A stretch of DNA of 64,000 bases from an uncultured Prevotellaceae bacterium (GCA_902786565.1 CADACW010000004.1:1-64000), one strand, 5' to 3'. Counted from the stretch's first letter, positions 52,251 through 61,883 are shown. Made by a program: numbers and translations. Notes: generated from the letters alone by a model not told the origin.

Positions 52251-53501
52251 GACAAAAGACTACTGCTGACCCTGTTGATGACGGGTTTCGGACTGGCCGC
52301 AATGGCGCAATACGACGAAGTGATTGAGGTGAACGTGGAGAACGAGACGGTGCAGCGCTATATGGACGAGGTGACCTATCAGCTGGACGACGAGAGCCGC
52401 ATCACCGACTACCACAAAGTCAGTTGGGAGCGGAAAGACCAGCCCAACCCCGCCGTGATTGCGGTGCCCGCCGTCCAGGCCGACACCATGACCATCACGG
52501 TATGGAACGACGACTGGACGACCACCAAGGGCATTGCCAAAGGCAGTACAGAGGTAGAGGTCTACAACCTGGTGCCGCAGTGCAACTACTCCTATCAGGT
52601 GGTGGCCGACGAGACCGTGGTGGCCAGTGGCCAGATAAACACCACCGGACGTGTGCGCATGATTGCGCTGCCCAGCATCAGCAATGTGCGCGACATGGGC
52701 GGATGGCCTACTGCCGACGGACGGACCATCAGGTACGGGAGAATCTACCGTGGGTCTGAGCTGAACGCGCTACACCCCATAGACTCTGCCGACATGGTCA
52801 CCATGACCACCGACCTGGCCATCGGGGCTGAGATTGACATGCGGGCGTGGTACAACACCGACCCGGGCATTTCAGCCTTCGGATTCCTGGACGCCAGACA
52901 TGCCGGCTCCGACAATGTGGCATCGTTTCTCTATACCAACGACAGCGGACAAACGGCAGAGGCACTCTCGATGTATATGTGGCAACGACGGTGGAAGAAC
53001 GAGTTCAACTTCATCGTGGAAAACCTGATGGCCGGCCGCAACATCTACCTACACTGCATTTGGGGCGCCAACCGCACGGGCTTTCTGGCCATGCTGCTCG
53101 AAGGTCTGATGGGCGTGAGCTACAGCGACATGGTGAAGGACTACGAGCTGACCACACTGGCCAACCGCCTGGAGCAGAAGCACAAGATAGACGGCGCCAT
53201 AGCCCACATAGACAGTCTGCCGGGCAACACGCTGCAGGAAAAGTTCAACCACTACTTCGTGAGCGTGCTGAAAGTGAACCAGAGCTACATCAACTATCTG
53301 TTCTCGGTGATGCTCGAAGGGTCTTCAAACGGCGGCAATCCCAGCACAGCCATAGACGACCGGCACCCTGTGGCCGACGTTCCACACTCCACATTCTACA
53401 TTGACGGCCGCCGCACGCCACCTTCACCATTCAATGCCCACCGCCCCACCCTATTGATTGAACGGCGAAGCGACGGGAGTGTGCGCAAAATCTTCAGATA
53501 A
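52248..53501 (+). CDS. Secreted tyrosine-protein phosphatase (Y_phosphatase3 type)
   Basis: About 417 residues. The start at 52248 gives signal peptide MDKRLLLTLLMTGFGLAAMA. An Ig-like N-terminal domain spans about 25-130. The phosphatase domain (about 135-360) has the family opening ISNVRDMGGWPTADGRTIRYGRIYRGSEL and the active-site loop HCIWGANRTG (Cys-x5-Arg). The tail (STFYIDGRRTPP, then LLIERRSDGSVRKIFR) resembles the tail of the DUF4465 protein at 4642. It may dephosphorylate exopolysaccharide machinery, host proteins or small phosphoesters outside the cytoplasm; the substrate is unknown. It is coupled to the upstream gene (5-base gap) and followed 18 bases later by the glycosyltransferase fusion. 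Confidence 0.88.
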   Translation: MDKRLLLTLLMTGFGLAAMAQYDEVIEVNVENETVQRYMDEVTYQLDDESRITDYHKVSWERKDQPNPAVIAVPAVQADTMTITVWNDDWTTTKGIAKGSTEVEVYNLVPQCNYSYQVVADETVVASGQINTTGRVRMIALPSISNVRDMGGWPTADGRTIRYGRIYRGSELNALHPIDSADMVTMTTDLAIGAEIDMRAWYNTDPGISAFGFLDARHAGSDNVASFLYTNDSGQTAEALSMYMWQRRWKNEFNFIVENLMAGRNIYLHCIWGANRTGFLAMLLEGLMGVSYSDMVKDYELTTLANRLEQKHKIDGAIAHIDSLPGNTLQEKFNHYFVSVLKVNQSYINYLFSVMLEGSSNGGNPSTAIDDRHPVADVPHSTFYIDGRRTPPSPFNAHRPTLLIERRSDGSVRKIFR

Positions 53502-53519
53502 AACTACAACAATACACCT

Positions 53520-55382
53520 ATGCAGAAGAAAGTGAGCATCATCGTGCCGGCATACAATGAGGAAGCGTCGCTGCCGGCACTCTACAGCAGCCTGTGCACC
53601 ACGCTGTCGGAGCTGGACCAGTACGACTTCGAGCTGCTCTTCGTCAACGACGGCAGCCACGACGGCAGCCAGGCCATCCTGGAGCGACTGGCCGCCGAAG
53701 ACCATCGAGTGGCCTATGTCGAACTGTCGCGCAACTTCGGCAAGGAGGCGGCCATGCTGGCCGGATTCGACTATGCCTCGGGCGACTGCGCCGTGATCAT
53801 CGATGCCGACCTGCAGCATCCGCCAAAGGTCATTGCCGAAATGCTGGCGTGGTGGGAGCAGGGCTACGAGGATGTCTATGCCCGCCGCCGCACACGAGGC
53901 AAAGAGAGCTGGCTGCGCCGACGGCTCACCATGGCCTTCTATCACATCTTGGCACGCAGCAGCCGCTATGAGGTGCTACAGAACGTGGGCGACTTCCGAC
54001 TGCTGGACCGCAAGTGCATCGACGCCCTGCGGCAGCTGCGCGAGACCGAGCGCTACACCAAGGGTCTCTACAGCTGGATAGGCTTCCGCAAGCGGGAGAT
54101 ATGCTTCGACCAGGAGGAGCGCCGCTACGGCCAGAGCCATTGGAGCCTGTGGCAGCTGGGCGGACTGGCTCTGGAGGGCATCGTCAGCTTCTCTACCGCC
54201 CCCCTTCGGCTGGCCACCATCGTGGGATTCATCACCGGCATCGGTGCCTTCGTCTATATGGTCTACACCTTTATAAAGGCCGTGCTCTATGGCGACCCCG
54301 TGGCGGGCTATCCCACACTGATTTGCGTGATGCTCTTCCTCGGCTCTGTGCAGCTCATCTGCCTCGGCATCCTCGGTGAATATCTGGGCCGCATCTTCAA
54401 CGAGTCCAAACGCCGCCCCAACTACGTCCAGCGCTCAACATTCAATGTCCAGCGTCCAGCGTTTCTTTCACCGCTTTCTTTATTTTATTTTTTCGTTTTT
54501 TTATTTTTCAATTTTGCAAACGTTTCCCCTCTCTGCGCCCAGTCTACGTGGAACGCCCGCTACCAGCAATATATCGACCAGTATAAGGACTGCGCCATCG
54601 AGCAGATGATCAAGTGGAAAGTGCCCGCCTCCATCACCCTGGCACAGGGCTTGCTCGAAAGCGGGGCTGGCCAGAGCCGACTTGCCGCCAAGGGCAACAA
54701 CCACTTCGGCATCAAGTGCCACGGCTGGCAGAAAGCCACCATCATGAGCGACGACGAGACCAAGAACGAGTGTTTCCGAGCCTACGACTCACCCTACGAG
54801 TCGTTTGAAGACCACTCCCGATTCCTGGCCACAGGTCAGCGCTACAAGAGCCTCTTCGCCCTGAAAATCACCGACTATCGCGGATGGGCCAAGGGGCTCA
54901 AGGCGGCAGGCTATGCCACCAATCCACAGTATGCCAACCGGCTCATAGAACTCATACAGCTCTACAAACTCTACAATTATGACAAGGCCAAGAAGTATGA
55001 CCATTTCCTCTACGACCATACCAAGAGTTCACAGCCGCTGCACCTGATAAAGACCTACAATAAGAACTACTATCTCATAGCCCGGCGCGGCGACACCTTC
55101 CGCTCCATAGGCAGCGAACTGGACATCAGCTACAAGAAGATTGCCAGTTACAACGAGCGCAACCGCGACGACATCCTGAAGGAGGGCGAAATAGTGTGGC
55201 TGAAGAAGAAGCAGAAGAAGGCTGCACGCGAATACAAGGGCCGCAAACACTACGTCAGGGCGGGAGAGTCGATGTACTCCATCGCACAGAAATACGGCAT
55301 CCGCCTGAAGTCGCTCTACAAGATGAACCATCTTGACCCCGACTACACCATACAAGTTGGAGACCAACTAAAACTCAGATAA
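53520..55382 (+). CDS. Fusion of GT2 polyprenyl glycosyltransferase with glucosaminidase and LysM domains
   Basis: 620 residues. Residues 1-225 are a GT2 domain of GtrB/DPM1 type (VSIIVPAYNEEASL, FVNDGSHDGS, DADLQHPP, GDFRLLDR), followed by two helices (about 230-260, 265-295; ICVMLFLGSVQLICLGILGEYLGRIFNE). Stand-alone enzymes end here. The frame continues through a heptad-coded linker (VQRSTFNVQRPAF), a third hydrophobic segment that looks like a former signal peptide (LSLFYFFVFLFFNF), a glucosaminidase domain (about 350-490; catalytic Glu in LAQGLLESGAGQS; GNNHFGIKCH), and two LysM modules (about 515-560 and 575-620). Topology is consistent: cytosolic transferase, three helices, periplasmic hydrolase. 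There is no in-frame ATG before the hydrolase. A frameshift in the T-rich tract splitting it into two genes cannot be excluded. Confidence 0.8.
   Translation: MQKKVSIIVPAYNEEASLPALYSSLCTTLSELDQYDFELLFVNDGSHDGSQAILERLAAEDHRVAYVELSRNFGKEAAMLAGFDYASGDCAVIIDADLQHPPKVIAEMLAWWEQGYEDVYARRRTRGKESWLRRRLTMAFYHILARSSRYEVLQNVGDFRLLDRKCIDALRQLRETERYTKGLYSWIGFRKREICFDQEERRYGQSHWSLWQLGGLALEGIVSFSTAPLRLATIVGFITGIGAFVYMVYTFIKAVLYGDPVAGYPTLICVMLFLGSVQLICLGILGEYLGRIFNESKRRPNYVQRSTFNVQRPAFLSPLSLFYFFVFLFFNFANVSPLCAQSTWNARYQQYIDQYKDCAIEQMIKWKVPASITLAQGLLESGAGQSRLAAKGNNHFGIKCHGWQKATIMSDDETKNECFRAYDSPYESFEDHSRFLATGQRYKSLFALKITDYRGWAKGLKAAGYATNPQYANRLIELIQLYKLYNYDKAKKYDHFLYDHTKSSQPLHLIKTYNKNYYLIARRGDTFRSIGSELDISYKKIASYNERNRDDILKEGEIVWLKKKQKKAAREYKGRKHYVRAGESMYSIAQKYGIRLKSLYKMNHLDPDYTIQVGDQLKLR
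54426..54460 (+). repeat. Coding heptad array at the fusion junction
   Basis: Five units: GTCCAGC, GCTCAAC, ATTCAAT, GTCCAGC, GTCCAGC. They are translated as VQRSTFNVQRP between the glycosyltransferase and the third hydrophobic segment. Confidence 0.85.
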
Positions 55383-55385
55383 ATT

Positions 55386-56729
55386 ATGAATTGTGAATCA
55401 CTGAAACCGGCAACCCTCTGCGTTCAGGCTGGATGGAAGCCAAAAAATGGAGAGGCACGGGTGCTGCCCATCTATCAAAGCACCACTTTCAAGTATGACA
55501 ACACCGAAGAAATGGCCGACCTCTTCGACCTGAAGAAGGAGGGCTATTTCTATACCCGTCTGCAAAACCCGACCAACGACGCCGTGGCCAGCAAGATTGC
55601 TGCCCTGGAGGGCGGTGTGGGCGCCGTGCTCACCAGCAGCGGACAGGCCGCCAACTTCTACGCCCTGTTCAACATCTGCAGCGCGGGCGACCATTTCGTC
55701 ACCTCAAACGAAATCTACGGCGGCACCTACAATCTCTTTGGCGTCACGCTGAAGAAACTCGGCATCGAGTGCACCTTCGTCAGCCAGGAGGCCACCGAAG
55801 AGGAGATTGACGCCGCCTTCCGCCCCAACACCAAGGCACTCTTCGGAGAGACCATCTCAAACCCCGGCTGCCGAGTGCTCGACATTGAGAAATTCGCACG
55901 CATAGCCCACCGCCACAACGTGCCTCTCATCATCGACAACACCTTCCCCACACCCATCAACTGCCGACCCTTTGAGTGGGGAGCCGACATCGTGACCCAC
56001 AGCACTACTAAATATATGGACGGACACGCCACACAGGTGGGCGGCTGCGTGGTGGACAGCGGAAACTTCGACTGGGAAACCTGCACCCACAAGGGTGACC
56101 AGCCAATGGTGGACTTCCACAATCCAAGGCTCAATGCTCATCGATTCCCCGGACTGACCACCCCCGACGAGTCCTACCACGGACTGACCTATACAAAGGC
56201 TTTCGGCAAGATGGCCTACATCACCAAGCTCGTAGCCCAGATTATGCGCGACCTGGGCAGCATACCTTCGCCCACCAACTCCTTCCTGCTGAACCTCGGA
56301 CTGGAGACGCTCCATCTGCGCATGCAGCGCCATTGTGCCAACGCCCAGCGCATTGCCGAATTTCTGCAGGCCGACGACCGCGTGGCATGGGTGCACTACA
56401 GCGGACTGCCCGGCGACGATGCCTATGAGCTGGCACAGAAATATCTGCCCAACGGCTCCTGCGGCGTCATTGCCTTCGGGCTGAAGGGCGACCGCCAGAC
56501 CGCCGTCAAGTTCATGGATTCGCTCAAGCTGATTGCCATCGTCACCCACGTGGCCGATGCCCGTACCTGCGTGCTCCATCCGGCCAGCCACACTCACCGC
56601 CAACTCACCGACGAGCAGTTGCGCGAGGCTGGCGTTGCCCCCGACCTGATACGCCTCTCTGTGGGCATCGAGGATGTCGACGACCTGTTGGACGATATCA
56701 AACAGGCGCTTGAAAAGGTGAAAGGTTGA
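55386..56729 (+). CDS. metY: O-acetylhomoserine sulfhydrylase (Cys/Met metabolism PLP enzyme)
   Basis: 447 residues, long like MetY rather than MetB/MetC. Motifs: LPIYQSTTFKY, YTRLQNPTNDAVASKIAALEGG, TSSGQAANF, DNTFPTPINCRPFEWGADIVTHSTTKYMDGH (PLP lysine in STTKY), FLLNLGLETLHLRMQRHC, RLSVGIEDVDDLLDDIKQAL. It makes homocysteine from O-acetylhomoserine and sulfide. The first codons (MNCESL) are encoded by heptad units AATTATG, AATTGTG, AATCACT. It starts 3 bases after the fusion gene and overlaps the convergent radical SAM gene by 32 bases at its 3' end. Confidence 0.93.
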   Translation: MNCESLKPATLCVQAGWKPKNGEARVLPIYQSTTFKYDNTEEMADLFDLKKEGYFYTRLQNPTNDAVASKIAALEGGVGAVLTSSGQAANFYALFNICSAGDHFVTSNEIYGGTYNLFGVTLKKLGIECTFVSQEATEEEIDAAFRPNTKALFGETISNPGCRVLDIEKFARIAHRHNVPLIIDNTFPTPINCRPFEWGADIVTHSTTKYMDGHATQVGGCVVDSGNFDWETCTHKGDQPMVDFHNPRLNAHRFPGLTTPDESYHGLTYTKAFGKMAYITKLVAQIMRDLGSIPSPTNSFLLNLGLETLHLRMQRHCANAQRIAEFLQADDRVAWVHYSGLPGDDAYELAQKYLPNGSCGVIAFGLKGDRQTAVKFMDSLKLIAIVTHVADARTCVLHPASHTHRQLTDEQLREAGVAPDLIRLSVGIEDVDDLLDDIKQALEKVKG

Positions 56730-57882
56730 GATTCTTCGCCATCTGGTTCATTGTGGGTGCGGCGTGGCTGAAGAACTGGCGATAGCCTTCGCACAGATAG
56801 TTGAGGCCAGGCTCGCCGTAACGGTCGCTGACGAAGCGATTGCGCGGACACTCACCATGGCAGGCAAAACAAAAGACACACTCACGGCACTGTCGAGGCA
56901 GGGCCGTGAGTTTTTGTTGCCCGAACCGCCCCTGCTGCTCACTGTAGAGCATCTGCGTGAGTGTCTGCTGGTGGATGCTGCCCAGGCGGTACTCAGGAAA
57001 TACGAAATGGTCACAGGCATAGACACTGCCGTCGCTTTCCATCACGGTAGCGCTGCCGCAGGTGGGCGATAGCGAGCAGAGGCCCGGCTCCGCTCCCACC
57101 CAGTTGGCCAGCGTGGCGTCGAAGATTTGCACAAACACGCGCCCTACGTCGTCGCACCGCAGCCATTCGTCGAAGAGCTGGCAGAGAAACCTACCCCACT
57201 GAGTGGGACTGACCGAGAAGCCGGCCACTCGGCCCGCTTCACCGGGGCTGACAATGCGGGCCCCGGCGTGCCGTTCCACCACGGGGGTGAACTGCAGAAA
57301 CTGGCAGCCTGTCTCCTTGAAGAAATGATAGAACTCCAGCGGATGGTCGGCATTGAGGCTGTTCACCGTGGCCATGGCATTCCACTCCACGCCATGCTTC
57401 TGCAACAGCCGTATGCCCCTCATCACGTCCTCGTAAGACCCCTTCCCTGCCCTGTGCCTGTAGGCATCGTGCAGGGGTTGCGGCCCGTCGATGGAGATGC
57501 CCACGAGGAAATGGTTTTCGCTGAGAAACTCGCACCATTCGTCGGTAAGCAGTGTGCCGTTGGTCTGCAGGCAGTTGTCGATGTGGTGGCCACGGGCATA
57601 GTGCCGCTGCAACTCCAAAGCCCGCCGATAGAATGAGAGCGGGCGCAACAACGGCTCGCCTCCGTGCCAGGTGAAGAGCACATCCCTTTGCGTCTGGGCC
57701 TCGATGTATTGGCGGGTGAACTCCTCCAGAAGTTCCTCGCCCAGCGTCTGCCTGCCTTTATTCCGATAGTAGCAGTAGTTGCAAGCCATGTTGCAAGTAG
57801 AACCCACCGGCTTGAGCATCACGTAAACGGGGTGGCCGAAGGGAGCCGCAACCAAACCTTTATAATCCGAACTTGTAGCCAA
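56698..57882 (-). CDS. Anaerobic sulfatase-maturating enzyme-like radical SAM/SPASM protein
   Basis: 394 residues. The radical SAM cluster motif is CNMACNYC (Cys-x3-Cys-x2-Cys) in VMLKPVGSTCNMACNYCYYRNKG. The SPASM region carries further cysteines (CSLSPTCGSATVMESDGSVYACDHFVFPEYRLG, CRECVFCFACHGECPRNRF). This is the anSME pattern: conversion of an active-site Cys or Ser of a sulfatase into formylglycine in the cytoplasm. No sulfatase gene is in the window, so its client is elsewhere. Its start overlaps the end of the beta-barrel gene by 23 bases. Confidence 0.92.
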   Translation of the reverse strand: MATSSDYKGLVAAPFGHPVYVMLKPVGSTCNMACNYCYYRNKGRQTLGEELLEEFTRQYIEAQTQRDVLFTWHGGEPLLRPLSFYRRALELQRHYARGHHIDNCLQTNGTLLTDEWCEFLSENHFLVGISIDGPQPLHDAYRHRAGKGSYEDVMRGIRLLQKHGVEWNAMATVNSLNADHPLEFYHFFKETGCQFLQFTPVVERHAGARIVSPGEAGRVAGFSVSPTQWGRFLCQLFDEWLRCDDVGRVFVQIFDATLANWVGAEPGLCSLSPTCGSATVMESDGSVYACDHFVFPEYRLGSIHQQTLTQMLYSEQQGRFGQQKLTALPRQCRECVFCFACHGECPRNRFVSDRYGEPGLNYLCEGYRQFFSHAAPTMNQMAKNLNLSPFQAPV

Positions 57883-58459
57883 GAGTCAATTGGATAACAC
57901 TGTTTTTCGAGTCATCCCTATCAACCATTTTCGTAACGCCGATATTGTAGCGTCCGTCAATCACCACATGCTTGTATTCAAACGACAGGCCGACAGGAAT
58001 GGAGAGGTCAAACGTATTGATGTCAATGTGCATGTCAGACAAACTACCGCTTACAGAGATGCCTTGGGTAGACACCTCATAGCTCGAGTTTACGTTTAAA
58101 CCCGGTTGGAGGCCGAATTTCACAGCCAGTCCTTTTGCAAGGTAGACATTCGCCAAGATAGGTATGTTGATGTAATCTGTCTTCGATGTCACAGTTGCTT
58201 GTGAACCTTGGTATGTCCCAGACTCCTTAGCCCCTTGCATTGAATATATTAACCCGGTTGAAAGGCTGAAGTTTTTTGTCAAGTAGTGCTCCAATTCCAG
58301 TCCGGCAGCTATGCCGATGCGGGGGTCAGAATTGTCCGAATTGGTATAGTTGGCAATGTTCAAACCAATCTTAGGCTGAATGGTGAGCCCGGATTCCTGC
58401 TGTGCGGAAACGCAAATGGCAGACAGAAAAAGTGATGCAGCAATAATAGTCCTTTTCAT
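57860..58459 (-). CDS. Small outer-membrane beta-barrel protein (PorT/OMP_b-brl_2 type)
   Basis: 199 residues with signal peptide MKRTIIAASLFLSAICVSAQ. Eight amphipathic strands are visible (GLTIQPKIGLNIANYTN, RIGIAAGLELEHYLTKNFSLSTGLIYS, YINIPILANVYLAKGLAVKFGLQPGLNV), ending in a strand with terminal aromatic (VIQLTLGYKFGL), typical of Bacteroidota outer-membrane beta-barrel family 2. Function not known. Lower GC than its neighbours. It shares a transcript with the radical SAM gene. Confidence 0.85.
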   Translation of the reverse strand: MKRTIIAASLFLSAICVSAQQESGLTIQPKIGLNIANYTNSDNSDPRIGIAAGLELEHYLTKNFSLSTGLIYSMQGAKESGTYQGSQATVTSKTDYINIPILANVYLAKGLAVKFGLQPGLNVNSSYEVSTQGISVSGSLSDMHIDINTFDLSIPVGLSFEYKHVVIDGRYNIGVTKMVDRDDSKNSVIQLTLGYKFGL

Positions 58460-58499
58460 AGTTAAATGATGAAATGTTCATTTTGAATCGAATAGCGTG

Positions 58500-58531
58500 C
58501 AAAATTACAAAAAAGTTCTGGAAAAGACAAA
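58500..58531 (-). promoter_or_regulatory. Promoter of the beta-barrel/radical SAM operon
   Basis: On the minus strand, TTTG (58531-58528), a 20-base gap and TAATTTTG (58507-58500). Confidence 0.75.
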
Positions 58532-58573
58532 TAATACAGGAAAAAAGAAACGCATCCTTGGTCAATTTAACGA

Positions 58574-59230
58574 TTACACGGACTTCTTAGACAGAATTTT
58601 CATGTATTGCTCGTAACTGATGTGGCGGCCGCCCATCGAGGCAAGGTGGGGCGTCTCAAACTGGCAGTCGATGAAGCTGCCACCAACTGCCGCCATTGCC
58701 TGAGCCAGCCAGATGAGGGCCAGTTTCGAGGCGCTGGGCACCAGCGAGAACATGCTCTCGCCGAAGAAGGCATTGCGCTGGGTGACGCCATAAAGTCCGC
58801 CCACGAGCCGGTTGCCATCCCACACCTCCACGCTGGCGGCATAGCCTTTGCTGTACAGATTGGTGTAGGCCTTGATGATGTCGGGGCCCAGCCAGGCACC
58901 GTCTTGGCCGATGCGGTCCTGGGCCATGGAGCAGCATTGGATGACGCCCTCGAAATATTGGTTGAACGTCACCTTGTACCTTTTCTGGCGCATCAGTTGC
59001 TTCATGGAGTGGCTGATGTGGATTTCGTTGGGAAAGATGACGAAGCGGTCGAGCGGACAATACCAAGCCGGCTCTTTCCTGTCACGGAACGAGAACCAGG
59101 GGAAGAACCCGTTGCTGTAGGCCAGCAGCAGCCGCTTTTCCGACAGGTCGCCGCCAACGGCCACCAGCCCGTCAGGCTCACCCTGATAGGGGTCTGGAAA
59201 CCACAATTTATCGTCTAAACGACAGACCAT
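58574..59230 (-). CDS. aat: Leucyl/phenylalanyl-tRNA--protein transferase
   Basis: 218 residues. Motifs: FPDPYQGEPDGLVAVGGDLSEKRLLLAYSNGFFPWF, WYCPLDRFVIFPNEIHISHSM, GQDGAWLGPDIIKAYTNLY, SVEVWDGNRLVGGLYG, FIDCQFETPHLASMGG. It adds Leu or Phe to N-terminal Lys/Arg of proteins, creating primary N-degrons that ClpS hands to ClpAP. It lies downstream of clpS and clpA in the same operon, with a heptad array between it and clpA. Confidence 0.95.
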   Translation of the reverse strand: MVCRLDDKLWFPDPYQGEPDGLVAVGGDLSEKRLLLAYSNGFFPWFSFRDRKEPAWYCPLDRFVIFPNEIHISHSMKQLMRQKRYKVTFNQYFEGVIQCCSMAQDRIGQDGAWLGPDIIKAYTNLYSKGYAASVEVWDGNRLVGGLYGVTQRNAFFGESMFSLVPSASKLALIWLAQAMAAVGGSFIDCQFETPHLASMGGRHISYEQYMKILSKKSV

Positions 59231-59235
59231 GTTTG

Positions 59236-59315
59236 AGTTAAGAATTTAGAGTTAAGAATTTAGAGTTAAGAATTTAGAGTTGTCGCTTCGCGATTTAGAG
59301 TTAAGAATTATGATG
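59236..59315. repeat. Heptad array between clpA and aat
   Basis: Alternating AGTTAAG and AATTTAG units (14-base higher period), one TCGCTTCGCGA mini-palindrome, then further units. The array reaches the end of the clpA gene. Confidence 0.85.
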
Positions 59316-61565
59316 TTGCGTGAGTTTAGAGTTTTCTAATGCGATGGTGATGTTTCCGCCATGCTTCAGACTGCCGAAGAGTATCTCGCGCATGAGCAGG
59401 GGCTTGAGCTGCTGGGCGATGACGCGGTCCATCTCTCTGGCTCCATACTCTGCGGTGAACCCTTCCTTCAGCAGATGGTCGAAGGCTTCGGGGGTGAGCG
59501 TCAGGCTGACCTCCTTGGCCTCCAGCTTGGCCTCCAGTTCGCGCAGTTTCTTGCGCAGGATGAGGGTGGCCATCTGCTTGTCCATATCGTGGAAGACGAC
59601 GGCCCCCGACAGACGGTTCAGAAATTCGGGCTTGAAGGTCTTCTTGACCTGTTTCATCATAGCCTCGCCGCGGCTGACGGAGCTGTTGAAGCCGATGCTG
59701 CCCTGCGATGCAAACTGTGCACCGGCATTTGAGGTCATGATGAGTATGACGTTGCGGAAGTCGGCCTTGCGCCCCTTGTTGTCGGTCAGCCGGGCATAGT
59801 CCATCACCTGCAGCAGGATGTTGTAGATGTCCTGGTGGGCCTTCTCTATCTCGTCGAGCAGCAGCACGCAGTTGGGTGTCTTGCGGATGGCGTCGGTCAG
59901 CAGTCCGCCGTCTTCATAGCCCACATAGCCTGCCGGCGAGCCGATGAGTTTGGCCACGGCGTGCTTCTCGGTATATTCGCTCATGTCGAAGCGTATCAGG
60001 TCGATGCCCAGCTCCTTGGCCAGCACGCGGGCCACCTCGGTCTTTCCCACGCCGGTGGGGCCTACGAAGAGCAGCGAGGCCAGGGGCTTGTTGTCGTCCA
60101 GCAGTCCGGCCCTCGACATCTGTACGGCCTCCACCACCTGAGTGATGGCCTCGTCCTGCCCGTAGATTTGCGCCAGCATCCTTGTGGGCAGTGTCTCCAG
60201 TTGCTGATAGTCGTCGGCCTGTGCCACAGCCATGGCATCCACCTTGCAGGTCTTCGCCAGCACGTCGGCAATGTCGGCAGCCTCCACCACCTTGCCTTTT
60301 TCAGTAGCGGGGGCTATCTCTGCAGCGGCTCCCGCCTCGTCTATCAGGTCGATGGCCTTGTCGGGCAGAAACCGGTCGTTGACGTGCTTGGCGCTGGCCT
60401 CTACGGCAAAGGTGATGGCCTCGTCGGTATAGGTCACTCCGTGGAACTCCTCGTATCTGGGCTTCAGCTGGTTGAGTATGTGCTTGGCCTCGTCTGTGCT
60501 GGGCTCGCCGATGTCTATCTGCTGGAAGCGGCGGACGATGCCCTTCGAGCGGGCCAGATGGCGGTTGTACTCCTCGTAGGTGGTTGAGCCTATGAAGCGT
60601 ATGTTGCCGCCTTCCAAATAGGGCTTTAGCATGTTCGATGCGTCGAGTGCACTCTCGCTTGTGGCCCCTGCGCCTACCAGCGTGTGAATCTCGTCGATGT
60701 AGACAATGTTGCCCTTGCTCTCGTGCTGTATGCCGTCCATAATCAGCTTGATGCGGTTCTCGAAGTCGCCCCTGTACTGTGTGCCAGCCAGCAGGGTGCC
60801 CAGGTCGAGTTGGTAGATGTGTGTGCCCTTCAGCTTCTCGGGCACGCGCCCCTCCTCAATCATCCTTGCCAGCCCCCAGACCAGGGCCGTCTTGCCCACG
60901 CCAGGCTCGCCCACGTGCAGCGGGTTGTTCTTGTCGCGGCGGCAGAGCACCTGAATGGTGCGCTGCAGTTCCCTTTCCCGTCCGATGAGCGGGTTTTGCT
61001 GCTGGTAGTGGTCGTTCATGCAGGTCACCAGCCGCTGCCAGGCTTCGGGTTTGCCCTCTTGCGCCTCTTCGGCCGATTCTGCCTGATGGTCGTTGGTAGT
61101 GTCTGCATACTCGCCAAAATGGTCTTCAAACTCGTAGAAACTGATGAGTTGGCTCAGGAAATTGTTCTCCTGACCAGCCAGCACATCCCTCAGCATATAG
61201 CAGGCCCACGACTCCTCCAGCTGGAAGATGCCCTTCACCAGATGGGGTATGTCCAGCGCCTTGGCAGAGCTGCTCAACACCTTCCGGTGGGCTGATTCCA
61301 CCACCAGCTCCAACTGGGCCGACATCTCAGGCTCATAGTCCTCCTCCCCCGGCAGGGTGGGCATTTCGGTCATTTTCAAATAGAGGCGGTCGGCCAGCTC
61401 GTCAGGCCTGTAGTAAGTGTCGAGCACCTGCTCAAAAATATCCTCATCGAGCAGAGCCAACAGCAGATGCTCGGGTGTGACGAACTCGTGTCTTTCTTCC
61501 TTGCAACATTCCACGGCGCTGCACAGCACCCTGGATGCACGTTCTGTTTGTTTTATTTCGGGCAT
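59301..61565 (-). CDS. clpA: ATP-dependent Clp protease ATP-binding subunit ClpA
   Basis: 754 residues, near the E. coli ClpA length (758). The N-domain for ClpS binding is present (about 1-140). The first AAA+ module has Walker A as [15 protein letters not shown] (lacking the usual Gly-Gly start only slightly) and Walker [15 protein letters not shown]. The second has [20 protein letters not shown] and [11 protein letters not shown], with the arm typical of ClpA (no ClpB middle coiled coil). It unfolds proteins for ClpP. It starts 9 bases after clpS. The extreme C-terminus (KLTQHHNS) lies next to a heptad array. Confidence 0.95.
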   Translation of the reverse strand: MPEIKQTERASRVLCSAVECCKEERHEFVTPEHLLLALLDEDIFEQVLDTYYRPDELADRLYLKMTEMPTLPGEEDYEPEMSAQLELVVESAHRKVLSSSAKALDIPHLVKGIFQLEESWACYMLRDVLAGQENNFLSQLISFYEFEDHFGEYADTTNDHQAESAEEAQEGKPEAWQRLVTCMNDHYQQQNPLIGRERELQRTIQVLCRRDKNNPLHVGEPGVGKTALVWGLARMIEEGRVPEKLKGTHIYQLDLGTLLAGTQYRGDFENRIKLIMDGIQHESKGNIVYIDEIHTLVGAGATSESALDASNMLKPYLEGGNIRFIGSTTYEEYNRHLARSKGIVRRFQQIDIGEPSTDEAKHILNQLKPRYEEFHGVTYTDEAITFAVEASAKHVNDRFLPDKAIDLIDEAGAAAEIAPATEKGKVVEAADIADVLAKTCKVDAMAVAQADDYQQLETLPTRMLAQIYGQDEAITQVVEAVQMSRAGLLDDNKPLASLLFVGPTGVGKTEVARVLAKELGIDLIRFDMSEYTEKHAVAKLIGSPAGYVGYEDGGLLTDAIRKTPNCVLLLDEIEKAHQDIYNILLQVMDYARLTDNKGRKADFRNVILIMTSNAGAQFASQGSIGFNSSVSRGEAMMKQVKKTFKPEFLNRLSGAVVFHDMDKQMATLILRKKLRELEAKLEAKEVSLTLTPEAFDHLLKEGFTAEYGAREMDRVIAQQLKPLLMREILFGSLKHGGNITIALENSKLTQHHNS

Positions 61566-61574
61566 AGCGTTATT

Positions 61575-61883
61575 CTATTCATCTTCTGGTTCAACTGACA
61601 GGCGCAAGGGGAACCCCTTTTCCCGCGCCCAATTGGTGGCTTTCCTGGCCTTCGACACAGCGATGTCGTAGGTATAGATGCCCACTACGGCCTTGTCGGA
61701 GTGGTGCACCTGCAGCATCAGCCGGTTGGCCTCCGCTTCGTCGTAGAGGAACACTTGTACGAGTACCATCACCACGAAATCCATCGACGTGAAGTCGTCG
61801 TTATAAATGATGACCTTGTATTTTCTCGGTTCTTTGAGGTTGGTTCGCTGCCTTTCCCTCAATTGTGATTGACTCTTTGCCAT
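61575..61883 (-). CDS. clpS: ClpS adaptor protein
   Basis: 102 residues. Core motifs: EPRKYKVIIYNDDFTSMDFVVMVLVQVF (the NDD and hydrophobic N-degron pocket), LMLQVHHSDKAVVGIYTYDIAVSKA. It recognises N-terminal Leu, Phe, Trp or Tyr and delivers substrates to ClpA. It is encoded directly upstream of clpA. Confidence 0.95.
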   Translation of the reverse strand: MAKSQSQLRERQRTNLKEPRKYKVIIYNDDFTSMDFVVMVLVQVFLYDEAEANRLMLQVHHSDKAVVGIYTYDIAVSKARKATNWAREKGFPLRLSVEPEDE

